A stretch of DNA of 64,000 bases, from assembly GCA_003141895.1 (NCBI GenBank), contig PLNT01000040.1:88634-152633 (forward strand), read 5' to 3'. The stretch is from Bacteroidales bacterium (GTDB taxonomy: Bacteria; Bacteroidota; Bacteroidia; Bacteroidales; VadinHA17). Position 1 is the first letter of the stretch; each line of letters opens with the position of its first letter. The position numbers and the translations under genes are program-made. The notes beneath the pieces are model-generated. The model ran no database searches, had not been told where the DNA came from, and worked only from the letters and a program-made list of their open reading frames with translations. Shown in pieces: positions 27,388 to 36,375 of the stretch.

Positions 27388-28602
27388 ATGGATAAATGTT
27401 CATTCTGCGGCAGAACAAAGAAGGAAGCCAACATGCTTATTGCAGGCCTCGAGGGCCATATTTGTGACCATTGCATTGAGCAGGCCCATAGCATAATGAA
27501 CGAAGAATTAGGTGGTAAAAAGAATGTTCAGTTTGATACCATCAATCTTCTTAAACCTGCAGAAATAAAGAATTTTCTCGACCAATACGTTATTGGTCAG
27601 GATATGGCAAAGAAGATAATCTCTGTTGCTGTATATAATCACTACAAACGGCTGATGCAAAAACCCGATGCAGATGACATTGAAATCGAAAAATCAAATA
27701 TAATTCTTGTAGGTGAGACAGGAACCGGGAAAACCCTTCTTGCACGCACCGTTGCAAAAATGCTGCATGTTCCTTTTACTATAGTGGATGCAACTGTACT
27801 CACTGAGGCAGGATATGTCGGTGAAGACATTGAAAGTTTGCTGACCCGGTTGTTACAGAATGCAGATTATGATACTAAAGCTGCTGAGAAAGGTATTGTA
27901 TTTATAGATGAAATCGATAAGATAGCAAGGAAAGGAGATAATCCTTCGATCACCCGTGATGTATCAGGGGAAGGTGTACAACAGGGACTTCTGAAGTTAC
28001 TTGAAGGCTCAATTGTAAATGTGCCTCCACAGGGCGGTCGCAAGCATCCGGAACAAAAAATGATCCCTGTCGATACTAAGAATATACTTTTTATCTGCGG
28101 TGGAGCTTTTGAAGGTATTGAAAAGAAAATTGCCCAACGGCTTAATACTCAGATCGTAGGTTACGGAGCTTCAAAAAACCGTGAAAGGGTCGATAAGACA
28201 AACCTGCTTCAATATATTGCTCCACAGGATCTCAGATCTTACGGTCTGATCCCCGAAATAATAGGCAGGCTACCGGTTCTGACACATCTTAATCCGCTTG
28301 ACAGAGAAGCATTAAGAGCAATTCTGACAGAACCAAAAAACGCACTGGTGAAACAATATATCAAATTGTTCCAAATGGACAATATTGAACTCACCTTTGC
28401 AGATGGTGTTCTTGATTATATTGTTGACAAGGCTATAGAATTCAAGCTGGGTGCTCGTGGTCTCAGATCAATCTGTGAGTCGATTATGCTTGATGCCATG
28501 TTTGAAATGCCATCTGTGGATACTAATGAGCTCGAAATAACAACTGATTACGCCGAACATAAGCTTGAAAGAGTGAACCTGAAGGTTTTGAAGGCATCCT
28601 GA
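27388..28602 (+). CDS. clpX: ClpX, AAA+ unfoldase of ClpXP
   Basis: Recognises and unfolds substrates and feeds them to ClpP. The 404 residues begin with the zinc-binding domain (C4, C7, C26, C29 in CSFC and CDHC). Walker A is [11 protein letters not shown]; Walker B is [12 protein letters not shown]. The family motif [14 protein letters not shown], sensor region and C-terminal small domain ([12 protein letters not shown]) are all present. It starts 6 nt after clpP and is followed by a strong terminator. Confidence 0.97.
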   Translation: MDKCSFCGRTKKEANMLIAGLEGHICDHCIEQAHSIMNEELGGKKNVQFDTINLLKPAEIKNFLDQYVIGQDMAKKIISVAVYNHYKRLMQKPDADDIEIEKSNIILVGETGTGKTLLARTVAKMLHVPFTIVDATVLTEAGYVGEDIESLLTRLLQNADYDTKAAEKGIVFIDEIDKIARKGDNPSITRDVSGEGVQQGLLKLLEGSIVNVPPQGGRKHPEQKMIPVDTKNILFICGGAFEGIEKKIAQRLNTQIVGYGASKNRERVDKTNLLQYIAPQDLRSYGLIPEIIGRLPVLTHLNPLDREALRAILTEPKNALVKQYIKLFQMDNIELTFADGVLDYIVDKAIEFKLGARGLRSICESIMLDAMFEMPSVDTNELEITTDYAEHKLERVNLKVLKAS

Positions 28603-28629
28603 AATTTAAATCAAAATTAAAATATAGGA

Positions 28630-28660
28630 GGGACATTAGACATTAGTTGTCCCTTTTTTT
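28630..28660 (+). terminator. Rho-independent terminator of clpPX
   Basis: GGGACA (28630-28635) pairs with TGTCCC (28648-28653) over a 12-nt loop, followed directly by seven T residues. It lies 28 nt after the clpX stop. Confidence 0.88.
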
Positions 28661-28760
28661 GTGAAATCAATTAACCCTGCACATGTGGTTAAATCATTTC
28701 CAAATTACAGGTTATTTCAACTTTAAGACGAAACTTTCTCTTGATAAAGCATTATTCTAG

Positions 28761-28915
28761 CCCATGGAGATCCCTCACTTCGTTCGGGATGACAATTTAT
28801 GTGATTCATAAAAGGGGGAAGGGTTGGCGATTTGCTCGGCAAATCGCCAACCCTTCCTCTCCCCTTCCTTTTCACCCAAAACCAAATGTCATCCTGAGCG
28901 AATCGAAGGATCTCC
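28761..28915. repeat. Nested-palindrome element, copy A (clpX-folA gap)
   Basis: Outer arms: ggagatccctcacttcg...gggatgaca and tgtcatcctgagcgaatcg...ggatctcc, which are reverse complements. Inside is a perfect 18-bp stem GAAGGGTTGGCGATTTGC (28818-28835) with a TCG loop and its complement (28839-28856). A close copy lies at 36052-36200. The rest of this 359-nt gap has only the clpX terminator. Confidence 0.9.
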
Positions 28916-28961
28916 CGATACCTATAGTTTACACCCGTCCCTTCAAATTACACATACCAAA

Positions 28962-29450
28962 TTATTTCCTCCGTTTATAGATTGTGTATGTATATGGTAT
29001 ACCTACACTTCCAATTGCCTCAAATTCTTCTTCCTCTGATATTTCCCATATCTTCATATCTATTTCAGGAAAATAGATATCGGCTGGCGCCTTCCTGTGA
29101 ACATGTGTAATGAATAACCTGTCCGCAATTGGCATGAACTGCCGGTAAATGCTTCCACCGCCAATAATAAAGATCTCCTCACCGGGCGTGCATTTTGACA
29201 ATGAATCTTCAATAGAATATGCCGTAATTGCATTATCTATAGTTTCGTGAGGATTATCAGTGAGAACAATATTTTTCCGGTTGGCTAATGGCTTTTTAGG
29301 TAACGATTCCCATGTCCTTTTCCCCATTATGACTGCGTTGCCTGATGTCAGCCTTTTAAACCTTTTCAGATCTTCAGATATATGCCATAAGAGTTCATTA
29401 TCCTTTCCTATTCCCCAATCCTCAGAAACTGCAACTATAATTGAAATCAT
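28962..29450 (-). CDS. folA: Dihydrofolate reductase
   Basis: Reduces dihydrofolate to tetrahydrofolate with NADPH. The 162 residues include the N-terminal IVAVSEDWGIGKDNELLWH (substrate and Met20-loop region; shown as GIGKDNELLWH), VIMGKRTWESLP for NADPH binding and FIIGGGSIYRQFM with the paired glycines. It lies downstream of thyA on the same strand, the classic partner that regenerates dihydrofolate. A dispersed C/G-run repeat occupies the gap between them. ATG start at 29450. Confidence 0.95.
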   Translation of the reverse strand: MISIIVAVSEDWGIGKDNELLWHISEDLKRFKRLTSGNAVIMGKRTWESLPKKPLANRKNIVLTDNPHETIDNAITAYSIEDSLSKCTPGEEIFIIGGGSIYRQFMPIADRLFITHVHRKAPADIYFPEIDMKIWEISEEEEFEAIGSVGIPYTYTIYKRRK

Positions 29451-29516
29451 ACTTTAAAAATGTTATGTTAAAATCTAAAACCAGATCAATTGTAAGATGC
29501 TTATTTTTATCTATTT

Positions 29517-29590
29517 ACCCCCTTTCCTGTTTCCCCCAAGGGGGAAATGATTATACTCCTTCCCCCGTGGGGGAAGGTTGGGAAGGGGGT
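29517..29590. repeat. C/G-run double-hairpin element (copy 2), thyA-folA gap
   Basis: tttcccccaagggggaaatga followed by cttcccccgtgggggaag and gttgggaaggggg reproduces the element at 15400-15476 in order and spacing. The compensating change (cttg to cgtg at the loop) keeps the stem. Confidence 0.85.
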
Positions 29591-29616
29591 AGCGTTTTCA
29601 TGACATACTTTAAAAT

Positions 29617-30411
29617 TTATACTGAAATATCACCTTTTATATGCGGATGGGAAACATAATCCATCAGGGTAAAATCATCAAACCTGAATTTAAGAATATC
29701 AGTTATGTCAGGATTAACAATCATCCGGGGGAGCTTGTAAGGTTCGCGGGTAAGCTGAAGTTTCACCTGATCAATATGATTGAGATAAATATGTGCATCG
29801 CCCAGGGTATGAACAAAATCGCCCGGTTTAAGACCGGTCACCTGTGCTACCATCAGTGTCAGCATGGCGTAAGATGCAATATTAAATGGTACTCCAATAA
29901 AGATATCCGCGCTTCTCTGGTAGAGCTGACACGATAATTTTCCTCCGGCAACATAAAACTGGAATAATACGTGACATGGAGGAAGAGCCATTTTATCAAG
30001 GTCCCCGACATTCCAGGCACAAACAATATGACGTCTTGAGTCAGGCGATTTTTTAATTGAACCTATTACATTAGTCAGCTGATCTATTCCCCTCCCATCA
30101 ACTGCAGGCCATGAACGCCACTGGGACCCATAGACCGGTCCAAGATTACCCTCCTTATCTGCCCATTCGTTCCAGATATTTACTCCATTATCGGTCAGAT
30201 ATTTTGTATTTGTTTCTCCTGAAATAAACCACAATAATTCATGGATAATAGATTTCAGATGGAGTTTCTTTGTTGTAAGAAGTGGAAAACCTTCTTCAAG
30301 ATTAAACCTCATCTGATACCCAAATACACTGACTGTTCCCGTTCCGGTTCTATCTTTCTTTTCAATTCCCGTGTGCATTACATGATCAAGCAGATCAAGA
30401 TATTGTTTCAT
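29617..30411 (-). CDS. thyA: Thymidylate synthase
   Basis: Converts dUMP to dTMP using methylene-THF. At 264 residues it has the length of E. coli Thy[12 protein letters not shown] near the N-terminus binds dUMP phosphate. The nucleophilic cysteine is in [12 protein letters not shown], and [18 protein letters not shown] holds the dUMP/folate-contacting segment (given here as [13 protein letters not shown]). It precedes folA on the same strand and follows the bifunctional nuclease gene by 50 nt. ATG start at 30411. Confidence 0.97.
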   Translation of the reverse strand: MKQYLDLLDHVMHTGIEKKDRTGTGTVSVFGYQMRFNLEEGFPLLTTKKLHLKSIIHELLWFISGETNTKYLTDNGVNIWNEWADKEGNLGPVYGSQWRSWPAVDGRGIDQLTNVIGSIKKSPDSRRHIVCAWNVGDLDKMALPPCHVLFQFYVAGGKLSCQLYQRSADIFIGVPFNIASYAMLTLMVAQVTGLKPGDFVHTLGDAHIYLNHIDQVKLQLTREPYKLPRMIVNPDITDILKFRFDDFTLMDYVSHPHIKGDISV

Positions 30412-30461
30412 TTGAATTTATTCAGGTGGTCTTCTTTATATTTTTTGTGCGAGGGTTAATC

Positions 30462-31052
30462 CTATCTCTTCTTTCTCTTGGCAATCTCGTCTCTCAATGA
30501 AGCAGCGCGTTCGTAATCTTCTGTTTTGATAGCTTCATCAATCATTTTATACAATTCCTCATCTGAATATGTATCATATTTTGTTTTTTCGGGCTCAAAA
30601 AAGTTTTCGACCTCATTTACTGATGATAATTCGCTGTCAGTAGGATTAACTGTTATGCCTGCTTTTTTGATGATATCTTCGGTTATGTATATCGGGCATC
30701 CGAATCTTAATGCAATTGCCACAGCATCAGATGTACGGCTATCAATTGAATATTCCTTCTCTCCATTATTACAAACCAGTTTTGAGAAGAACACCCCCTC
30801 TTCAAGTTTATAGATCATTACCTCTATCACAGAAATATTAAATTCATCTGCAAATTTTTTAAAAAGATCATGGGTTAATGGCCGGGGAGGATCGAGATTC
30901 TCAAGCTTGATCACAATTGCCTGCGCCTCAAAGCCTCCGATGATAATAGGAATACGCCTGTCCCCATTTTCCTCAATCAAAATCAAAGCGTAAGCGCCTG
31001 ATTGAGTTTGGCTGTATGAAATACCCATTACTTTTAGCTTGATTCTCTTCAT
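30462..31052 (-). CDS. Bifunctional nuclease (DUF151) with UVR motif
   Basis: A 196-residue protein with an N-terminal DUF151/BFN domain (about 1-135). Members are described as nucleases on RNA and DNA. Key visible stretches are RRIPIIIGGFEAQAI, the RPLTHDLF turn and SRTSDAVAIALRFGCPIYI, reported here as SRTSDAVAIALR. An acidic linker leads to a C-terminal UvrB/UvrC-type helical hairpin (YERAASLRDEIAK, about 183-195), usually a protein-protein interaction motif. This two-domain layout is common in Bacteroidota and Actinobacteria. It lies upstream of thyA. ATG start at 31052. Confidence 0.88.
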   Translation of the reverse strand: MKRIKLKVMGISYSQTQSGAYALILIEENGDRRIPIIIGGFEAQAIVIKLENLDPPRPLTHDLFKKFADEFNISVIEVMIYKLEEGVFFSKLVCNNGEKEYSIDSRTSDAVAIALRFGCPIYITEDIIKKAGITVNPTDSELSSVNEVENFFEPEKTKYDTYSDEELYKMIDEAIKTEDYERAASLRDEIAKRKKR

Positions 31053-31378
31053 AACAATTATTTATGAACCCAGGAAATAGTCTTTTAACTGCTTTTGACA
31101 AATATAAAGATATTAGCCCTAACACATGGAGTGAGAATATTCTTTTTTATTCACATCCTTACAATAAATTCCCCTCTTTGTTCAATAAAAGGTCGCGTAA
31201 ATAATCCAAACCCGGATTTGATTAGCATTTGTAATAATAAAAAGGTTCTATTGGTTTGTAAATATTCTAATTTTTATATCTTTGCAGTCCAATTTTGGAT
31301 AAATCCGAAGGGGCAAATGAAAGTTATATGATCAAATGATTGTATGCGCCTCACGGAGTAACGTAAAAAAAAGATAAG
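31053..31378. other. 326-nt divergent promoter region (nuclease / rplU)
   Basis: For the minus-strand nuclease gene, TATATTTG lies at 31099-31106 (minus). For rplU, TTTG at 31255-31258 with an 18-nt spacer and TATCTTTG at 31277-31284 form a good promoter. That leaves an rplU leader of about 90 nt, possibly the site of L21/L27 feedback. I saw no ORF. Confidence 0.6.
31255..31284 (+). promoter_or_regulatory. rplU-rpmA promoter
   Basis: TTTG (31255-31258), 18-nt spacer, TATCTTTG (31277-31284). This is a close match to the Bacteroidota consensus, with start near 31291. Confidence 0.7.
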
Positions 31379-31918
31379 ATGTACGCAATCGTAGAAATTG
31401 CAGGTCAGCAATTTAAAGTGGAACACGGTAAAAAAATTTTTGTTCACCGGCTGGAACATGAAGAGGGCAAAGAAGTAGAGTTTGATAAAGTTCTTTTAAT
31501 CGAGGATGACGGTAAAATTACTATAGGAACTCCTACAATCAAAGATGCAGTTATCGGTGCGAGAGTTCTCGACAAGGTAAGAGGTGATAAAGTAATTGTA
31601 TTCAAGAAGAAAAGGAAAAAAGGATACCGGGTAAAAAATGGTCATCGTCAGAACTTTACCGAGATTGAAATCATTAGCATAAACGGTGTAAAATCACCTG
31701 TAAGAAAAGCTTCGAAAAAAGCAGAATTACCTGAGACTGAAGTTGTAGTTGTTGAAGAAACTGTAAAAGCAAAGAAAACTTCGAAGAAAGCAGCTGTAAA
31801 AAAAGAGGAAGCACCGGTAAAAAAAGCGTCAACAAAAAAAGTTTCTGAGAAAAAACCAGCCGAGAAAAAACCAGCTGTAAAAAAACCCGCTGCAAAGAAA
31901 ACAGCAAAAGGCAAATAA
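31379..31918 (+). CDS. rplU: 50S ribosomal protein L21 (bL21) with long basic C-terminal tail
   Basis: The first 103 or so residues are canonical bL21: MYAIVEIAGQQFKVEHGKK at the start (key part IAGQQFKV) and KKGYRVKNGHRQNFTEIEI at the end (key part GHRQNFTEI). A further 76 residues are low-complexity, rich in Lys, Ala, Pro and Glu with KKPA-type repeats, and are absent from the usual ~103-residue protein. The tail is probably disordered and could bind rRNA. rpmA follows 37 nt downstream, the universal L21-L27 pairing. Confidence 0.95.
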   Translation: MYAIVEIAGQQFKVEHGKKIFVHRLEHEEGKEVEFDKVLLIEDDGKITIGTPTIKDAVIGARVLDKVRGDKVIVFKKKRKKGYRVKNGHRQNFTEIEIISINGVKSPVRKASKKAELPETEVVVVEETVKAKKTSKKAAVKKEEAPVKKASTKKVSEKKPAEKKPAVKKPAAKKTAKGK

Positions 31919-31955
31919 CTAATTGAAAATATAAGCAAATAAAAAATATAGAATT

Positions 31956-32216
31956 ATGGCACACAAGAAAGGAGCAGGTAGTTCACGTAACGGTCGCGAC
32001 TCGGAAAGTAAACGATTGGGAGTGAAGCTCTTTGGCGGTCAGGTAGCCAAAGCAGGAAACATCATCGTTCGCCAGAGAGGAACAAAACATAATCCGGGCC
32101 TCAATGTTGGACTGGGAAAAGATCATACTCTTTTTGCACTCACCGATGGTGAGGTTGAGTTCAGGAGAAAGAAAGATAATAAGACCTATGTATCGGTAAA
32201 ACCGGTTACTGAATAA
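31956..32216 (+). CDS. rpmA: 50S ribosomal protein L27 (bL27)
   Basis: An 86-residue ribosomal protein whose N-terminal tail reaches the peptidyl transferase centre. [20 protein letters not shown] is the diagnostic N-terminus and already mature; there is no cleavable extension as in Firmicutes. It is the second gene of rplU-rpmA and is followed by a terminator. Confidence 0.97.
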   Translation: MAHKKGAGSSRNGRDSESKRLGVKLFGGQVAKAGNIIVRQRGTKHNPGLNVGLGKDHTLFALTDGEVEFRRKKDNKTYVSVKPVTE

Positions 32217-32241
32217 GGAATTATCTGAGAAAAGATTTGAA

Positions 32242-32287
32242 CTCCCGAAATTCTTTCTATTGCAGGAAAGCATTATCGGGAGTTTTT
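32242..32287 (+). terminator. Terminator after rpmA
   Basis: CTCCCGA (32242-32248) pairs with TCGGGAG (32276-32282), with an inner ctttc/gaaag stem, followed by TTTTT. It ends rplU-rpmA before serS. Confidence 0.8.
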
Positions 32288-32342
32288 GATAATTTTACGG
32301 CAGGCGACATCGTCTGCTTTTTTTATTAATCCATTTTTGAAT

Positions 32343-33617
32343 ATGTTAGCAATAAATCTTATTCGGGAAAAGAAAGAATTTATTATAGAAAGGTTGAAAG
32401 TTAAGAATTTCGATGCTGAAGAAATAATTAACAAAGTGCTTTTACTCGATTCTTCACGTCGCGAAATTCAATCAAAAACTGATATGATGCAGGGAGAGAT
32501 GAACCTTATTTCAAAGGAAATTGGCTCTCTCATAAAGGATGGAAAACGCGATGAAGCTGAAGCAGCAAAACAAAAAACCTACGGTTTAAAAGAAGAAATA
32601 AAGATTCTCTCCGAAAAGCTTATTCCAATAGATAATGATTTAAAGTCAGAGATTCTCCGGTTACCGAATCTCCCTCACGAATCTGTACCATTGGGTCACG
32701 GTGCTGATGATAATATTGAAGTCAGGCACAGAGGTAATAAACCTCAGATTCCTGACAATTCTCTACCCCACTGGGATCTGATTAAAAAATACGATATCAT
32801 CGATTTTGAACTCGGTATTAAACTTACGGGAGCTGGTTTTCCGGTATACAAGGGTAAAGGAGCAAAACTGCAGAGAGCACTGATCAGCTTTTTTCTTGAC
32901 GAAGGAGAAAAAGCAGGATACCAGGAGGTTTTGCCTCCCATAATGGTTAATGAAGATTCAGGTTTTGGTACTGGTCAGCTACCCGATAAAGAAGGACAGA
33001 TGTACCATGCAACCCTTGATAATTTCTATCTTGTCCCCACAGCAGAGGTGCCTGTTACAAATATTTACAGAGATGTAATACTGAACGCGGATATCCTACC
33101 GATTAAGAACATGGCCTATACTCCATGTTTCAGAAGAGAAGCAGGTTCATGGGGAGCTCATGTAAGAGGACTTAATCGTCTGCATCAGTTTGATAAGGTT
33201 GAGATAGTCCGGATCGCCCATCCCGATCATTCGTATGAATCTCTTGAAGAGATGGTTAAACATGTTGAAGGACTGGTTGTAAAACTTGATCTGCCGTACA
33301 GGATTCTAAGGCTTTGCGGCGGTGATATGTCATTCACCTCTGCACTTACCTACGACTTCGAGGTATGGTCTGCAGCTCAGAAACGCTGGCTTGAGGTAAG
33401 CTCGGTTTCAAACTTTGAATCATTCCAGGCAAACAGATTGAAATGCAGATTTAAGGAGAAAGGTGATAAACAGACACGTCTGGCTCATACTCTTAACGGA
33501 AGTGCACTGGCTCTGCCAAGAATTGTTGCAGCATTACTTGAAAATAATCAGACTGAAGCAGGTATAAAAATCCCAAAAGTTCTGATTCCGTATACGGGTT
33601 TTGAAATGATAAGCTGA
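32343..33617 (+). CDS. serS: Seryl-tRNA synthetase
   Basis: Class II aminoacyl-tRNA synthetase charging tRNA-Ser. From the ATG at 32343 it has 424 residues, the normal length. The N-terminal long coiled-coil arm (about 25-105) binds the long variable arm of tRNA-Ser. Motif 2 is in TPCFRREAGSWG and motif 3 in NGSALALPRIVAALLE; YLVPTAEVPVTN is also diagnostic. An in-frame TTG at 32286 would add 19 residues that overlap the rpmA terminator, so I reject it. Confidence 0.95.
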   Translation: MLAINLIREKKEFIIERLKVKNFDAEEIINKVLLLDSSRREIQSKTDMMQGEMNLISKEIGSLIKDGKRDEAEAAKQKTYGLKEEIKILSEKLIPIDNDLKSEILRLPNLPHESVPLGHGADDNIEVRHRGNKPQIPDNSLPHWDLIKKYDIIDFELGIKLTGAGFPVYKGKGAKLQRALISFFLDEGEKAGYQEVLPPIMVNEDSGFGTGQLPDKEGQMYHATLDNFYLVPTAEVPVTNIYRDVILNADILPIKNMAYTPCFRREAGSWGAHVRGLNRLHQFDKVEIVRIAHPDHSYESLEEMVKHVEGLVVKLDLPYRILRLCGGDMSFTSALTYDFEVWSAAQKRWLEVSSVSNFESFQANRLKCRFKEKGDKQTRLAHTLNGSALALPRIVAALLENNQTEAGIKIPKVLIPYTGFEMIS

Positions 33618-33644
33618 CCTTCAAAAAAATTTAACCGCAAAACA

Positions 33645-33772
33645 AGCACCCCCTGCCGCTGCGCTCCCGATAGCTATCGGGATGTCCCCCTGAAGGGGGA
33701 CAAATTCGGTATCATTAATGAATTAATTAAAACACAGAGAATTAAGCCCCCTTTAGGGGGGCAGGGGGGCCA
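33645..33772. repeat. Palindrome cluster downstream of serS
   Basis: Contains cccgatagctatcggg, tccccctgaaggggga and ccccctttagggggg, with caccccctgcc near the start and ggcaggggggcc at the end as outer complements. Same C/G-run class as other gaps in this window; it lies between serS and the EamA gene. Confidence 0.75.
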
Positions 33773-33824
33773 AAATTCTTTGTGGTTATTGGATTTTAAC
33801 TTTTTCAAGAATCTCAATTAATAA

Positions 33825-34715
33825 ATGGAAAAAAATCGTCAATCATATATATATGCCGGATTAGCTATTTTGTTCTGGTCGACGGTTCCAACAGCCTTTA
33901 AAATAAGTCTGGCTGAAATAGACATTCTTCCAATGCTCACTATTGCCTCCATTACCTCTTCATTGGTTTTGTTTATTATCGTATTAGCTGGGAAAAAATT
34001 CTATCTTATCCGTTTAACAACACGAAAGGAACTTTTAAACTCGGCCATACTGGGCTTAATCAATCCGTTTCTCTATTACCTGATCCTGCTTAAAGCATAT
34101 CAGTTACTTCCGGCTCAGGTGGCTCAGCCGCTTAATATGATCTGGCCTATTATCCTTGTTTTCCTTTCTGTTCCGATTCTCAGACAAAAAATTGAAAAGA
34201 AAAGTTTTATTGCACTCTTTGTCAGCTTTATCGGAGTCTATATTATTTCTTCGCAGGGAAAACTTTTTGAAAATGGGCATGCAGATATTAAAGGAGTACT
34301 TCTTGCTACCGGATCTTCACTTTTCTGGGCGTTCTATTTTATTCTGAATGTGAAAGATAAAAGAGATGAAGGAGTAAAACTTCTGCTTAATTTTATATTT
34401 GGTTCCATTTATCTTATTATTGCCTTAGCTATTACCGGGAAATGGCATTTTGAACCTGGATTAAGTGGATTAGCTGGCTCAGTTTATATAGGTATATTTG
34501 AGATGGGAATAACGTTCTTTTTCTGGCTGAAAGCACTTCAAATGGCGTCAACAACAGCAAAAGTAAGTAACCTGGTCTATCTTGCTCCTTTTATTTCCTT
34601 GTTTTTTGTGCACTTTATTCTTCATGAACCCGTTTATTATACAACTCCTGTCGGATTAATATTTATTATTGCAGGAATCTTTGTTCAAACGAATCGATCA
34701 AAATTGATACTTTAA
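33825..34715 (+). CDS. EamA/DMT-family membrane transporter
   Basis: A 296-residue inner-membrane protein with about ten hydrophobic helices in two EamA halves (about 8-140 and 150-290). The AILFWSTVPTAFKISL opening and PAQVAQPLNMIWPIILVFLS are typical of drug/metabolite exporters. Substrate cannot be assigned. The next gene starts 33 nt after the stop. ATG start at 33825. Confidence 0.88.
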   Translation: MEKNRQSYIYAGLAILFWSTVPTAFKISLAEIDILPMLTIASITSSLVLFIIVLAGKKFYLIRLTTRKELLNSAILGLINPFLYYLILLKAYQLLPAQVAQPLNMIWPIILVFLSVPILRQKIEKKSFIALFVSFIGVYIISSQGKLFENGHADIKGVLLATGSSLFWAFYFILNVKDKRDEGVKLLLNFIFGSIYLIIALAITGKWHFEPGLSGLAGSVYIGIFEMGITFFFWLKALQMASTTAKVSNLVYLAPFISLFFVHFILHEPVYYTTPVGLIFIIAGIFVQTNRSKLIL

Positions 34716-34748
34716 TTGTTATATGCATCAACATTATACATTCACAAA

Positions 34749-36050
34749 ATGAAAAAGTTAATCTTTCTTTTATTTATTTCAATAATAGGATTTAGTGCCT
34801 GTAAGAAGGACGTTTCACCGGCTACCAGCACTCCAACTCTTGATGAACAGGCCAGGGATACTTTATACGCTGCAATGAACCAATATTATTTCTGGTATAA
34901 GCTTATGCCTGTAGTTAATGTGAATGACTATAAAGATCCATATACACTACTTGAAGGAATGAGGTATAAGACTCTAGACAGGTGGAGCTTCGTCGAAACT
35001 TATGCTGAATATCAGGCTCAGAATACAGGAAGCTTTGTAGGACATGGAATCAGCATGGGACTTGATCCAAACAATAATGTAAGGATTGCCCAGATCTACA
35101 AAAACTCACCGCTTTATACTGTTGGAGTACGACGGGGATGGATTGTTAAACAGCTTAATAGTACTGACCTGGCTCCAATCTTTATTGCCAACAATGGCAC
35201 AGCTTATAACCAGCTTATTGGTCCGTCGACGGCAAACGTAACCAACACATTTCTATTTACGACTCCCAGAGGAAATGATACAACTATCGTTTCTGCAAAA
35301 GCAGCTTTTACACTTAATACTGTAATCGTTGCCGATATTCTTCACCTGACATCCGGATTAGCTGGTCACCTTGTTTTTGATCAGTTCATCCCGCCTTCAA
35401 ACGCGGAATTGGCAACTGCATTTGCGTACTTTAGTCAGAATAATATAAAAGATATTATCGTCGATTTAAGATATAATGGCGGTGGCGATCTGAGCGTTCT
35501 TCAAAATATGGCAAGTTACCTGGCAGGGGCAGCAAAAGCCAATACGCCATTTCTTACACTTACATTCAATGATAAGAATGCACAATATAATCAGACATAT
35601 AATTTCAACATAGTATCAACTCCTCTGAATCTCTCACGGGTTGTTGTAATCACCACGAGGGGAACTGCCTCTGCGAGCGAAGATTTTATCAATGGATTAA
35701 AACCCCTTCTTCCGGTAGTTACAATTGGTGATACAACAAACGGGAAACCTGTAGGAATGATAGGAATACAATTTAAAACCGACTATTTATTCTGGCCAAT
35801 ATCCTTCTCTCTCGTTAATTCTGCCGCACAGGGAGATTTTTATCAAGGCTTCGCTCCATTAAAAGAGGTTGCTGATGATATTACACATGACTGGATTGAC
35901 AGAAACGAAGCATGCTTCAAAGAAGCAATTTATTATCTGGAGCATGGCAATGTTTCTGCAAAAGGGTTATATGTCGGTGGCAAACCATCAACTGTAAAGT
36001 TTGATGAAGTTTCTAACAGGAATAATAACGCCTACATTTTACAGAGGTAA
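34749..36050 (+). CDS. S41-family (tail-specific) peptidase lipoprotein
   Basis: A 433-residue exported serine peptidase. The lipoprotein signal is MKKLIFLLFISIIGFSAC, with the lipobox cysteine at 18. A PDZ-like segment (about 90-190) includes GHGISMGLDPNNNV and YKNSPLYTVGVRRGW. The S41 catalytic domain has DLRYNGGG, the nucleophile serine in TTRGTASASEDF and the general-base lysine in NGKPVG. I chose the ATG at 34749 over a TTG at 34716 because the signal peptide begins there. Likely role: periplasmic or outer-membrane protein turnover. A nested palindrome follows the stop by 1 nt. Confidence 0.88.
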   Translation: MKKLIFLLFISIIGFSACKKDVSPATSTPTLDEQARDTLYAAMNQYYFWYKLMPVVNVNDYKDPYTLLEGMRYKTLDRWSFVETYAEYQAQNTGSFVGHGISMGLDPNNNVRIAQIYKNSPLYTVGVRRGWIVKQLNSTDLAPIFIANNGTAYNQLIGPSTANVTNTFLFTTPRGNDTTIVSAKAAFTLNTVIVADILHLTSGLAGHLVFDQFIPPSNAELATAFAYFSQNNIKDIIVDLRYNGGGDLSVLQNMASYLAGAAKANTPFLTLTFNDKNAQYNQTYNFNIVSTPLNLSRVVVITTRGTASASEDFINGLKPLLPVVTIGDTTNGKPVGMIGIQFKTDYLFWPISFSLVNSAAQGDFYQGFAPLKEVADDITHDWIDRNEACFKEAIYYLEHGNVSAKGLYVGGKPSTVKFDEVSNRNNNAYILQR

Positions 36051-36051
36051 A

Positions 36052-36200
36052 CCCATGGAGATTCCTCACTTCGTTCGGGATGACAATTCATGCGGTTCAT
36101 AAAAGAGGAAGGGTTGGCGATTTGCTGAGCAAATCGCCAACCCTTCCTCTTTTTTACTCCTCAAATGGCGTGTCATCCTGAGCGGTAGCGAAGGATCTCC
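36052..36200. repeat. Nested-palindrome element, copy B (downstream of S41 peptidase)
   Basis: Same organisation as copy A at 28761-28915: outer arms ggagattcctcacttcg...gggatgaca and tgtcatcctgagcgg...ggatctcc, plus a perfect 18-bp inner stem (36108-36125 and 36129-36146) with a TGA loop. The outer arms have diverged more than the core. The remaining gap to ruvC (36201-36375) is AT-rich with no evident gene. Confidence 0.9.
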
Positions 36201-36375
36201 TGAGGCATATCCTAAATTCGGTCATCTGAGTTTCCAGTGATTTTATGTGTCTAATAATTTGTGAGTTATAATATGTTGTCATTAGTAGTAAGCCTTATTT
36301 AAAGTATTACTTTACTTATTCATCTACAAACAACTCATAATTTATGACGAGAATATTATTATCTTTCCTGTCAAA

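Noticed and set aside
28761..28915. The repeated palindrome region considered as a CRISPR array.
   Set aside because: There is one symmetrical element per site, with no regularly spaced direct repeats or spacers, and no cas genes in the window.
31674..31964. Long antisense ORFs over the 3' part of rplU.
   Set aside because: They are a by-product of the Lys-rich codons (AAA/AAG) of the L21 tail read on the other strand; composition is Phe/Leu-rich with no homologous features.
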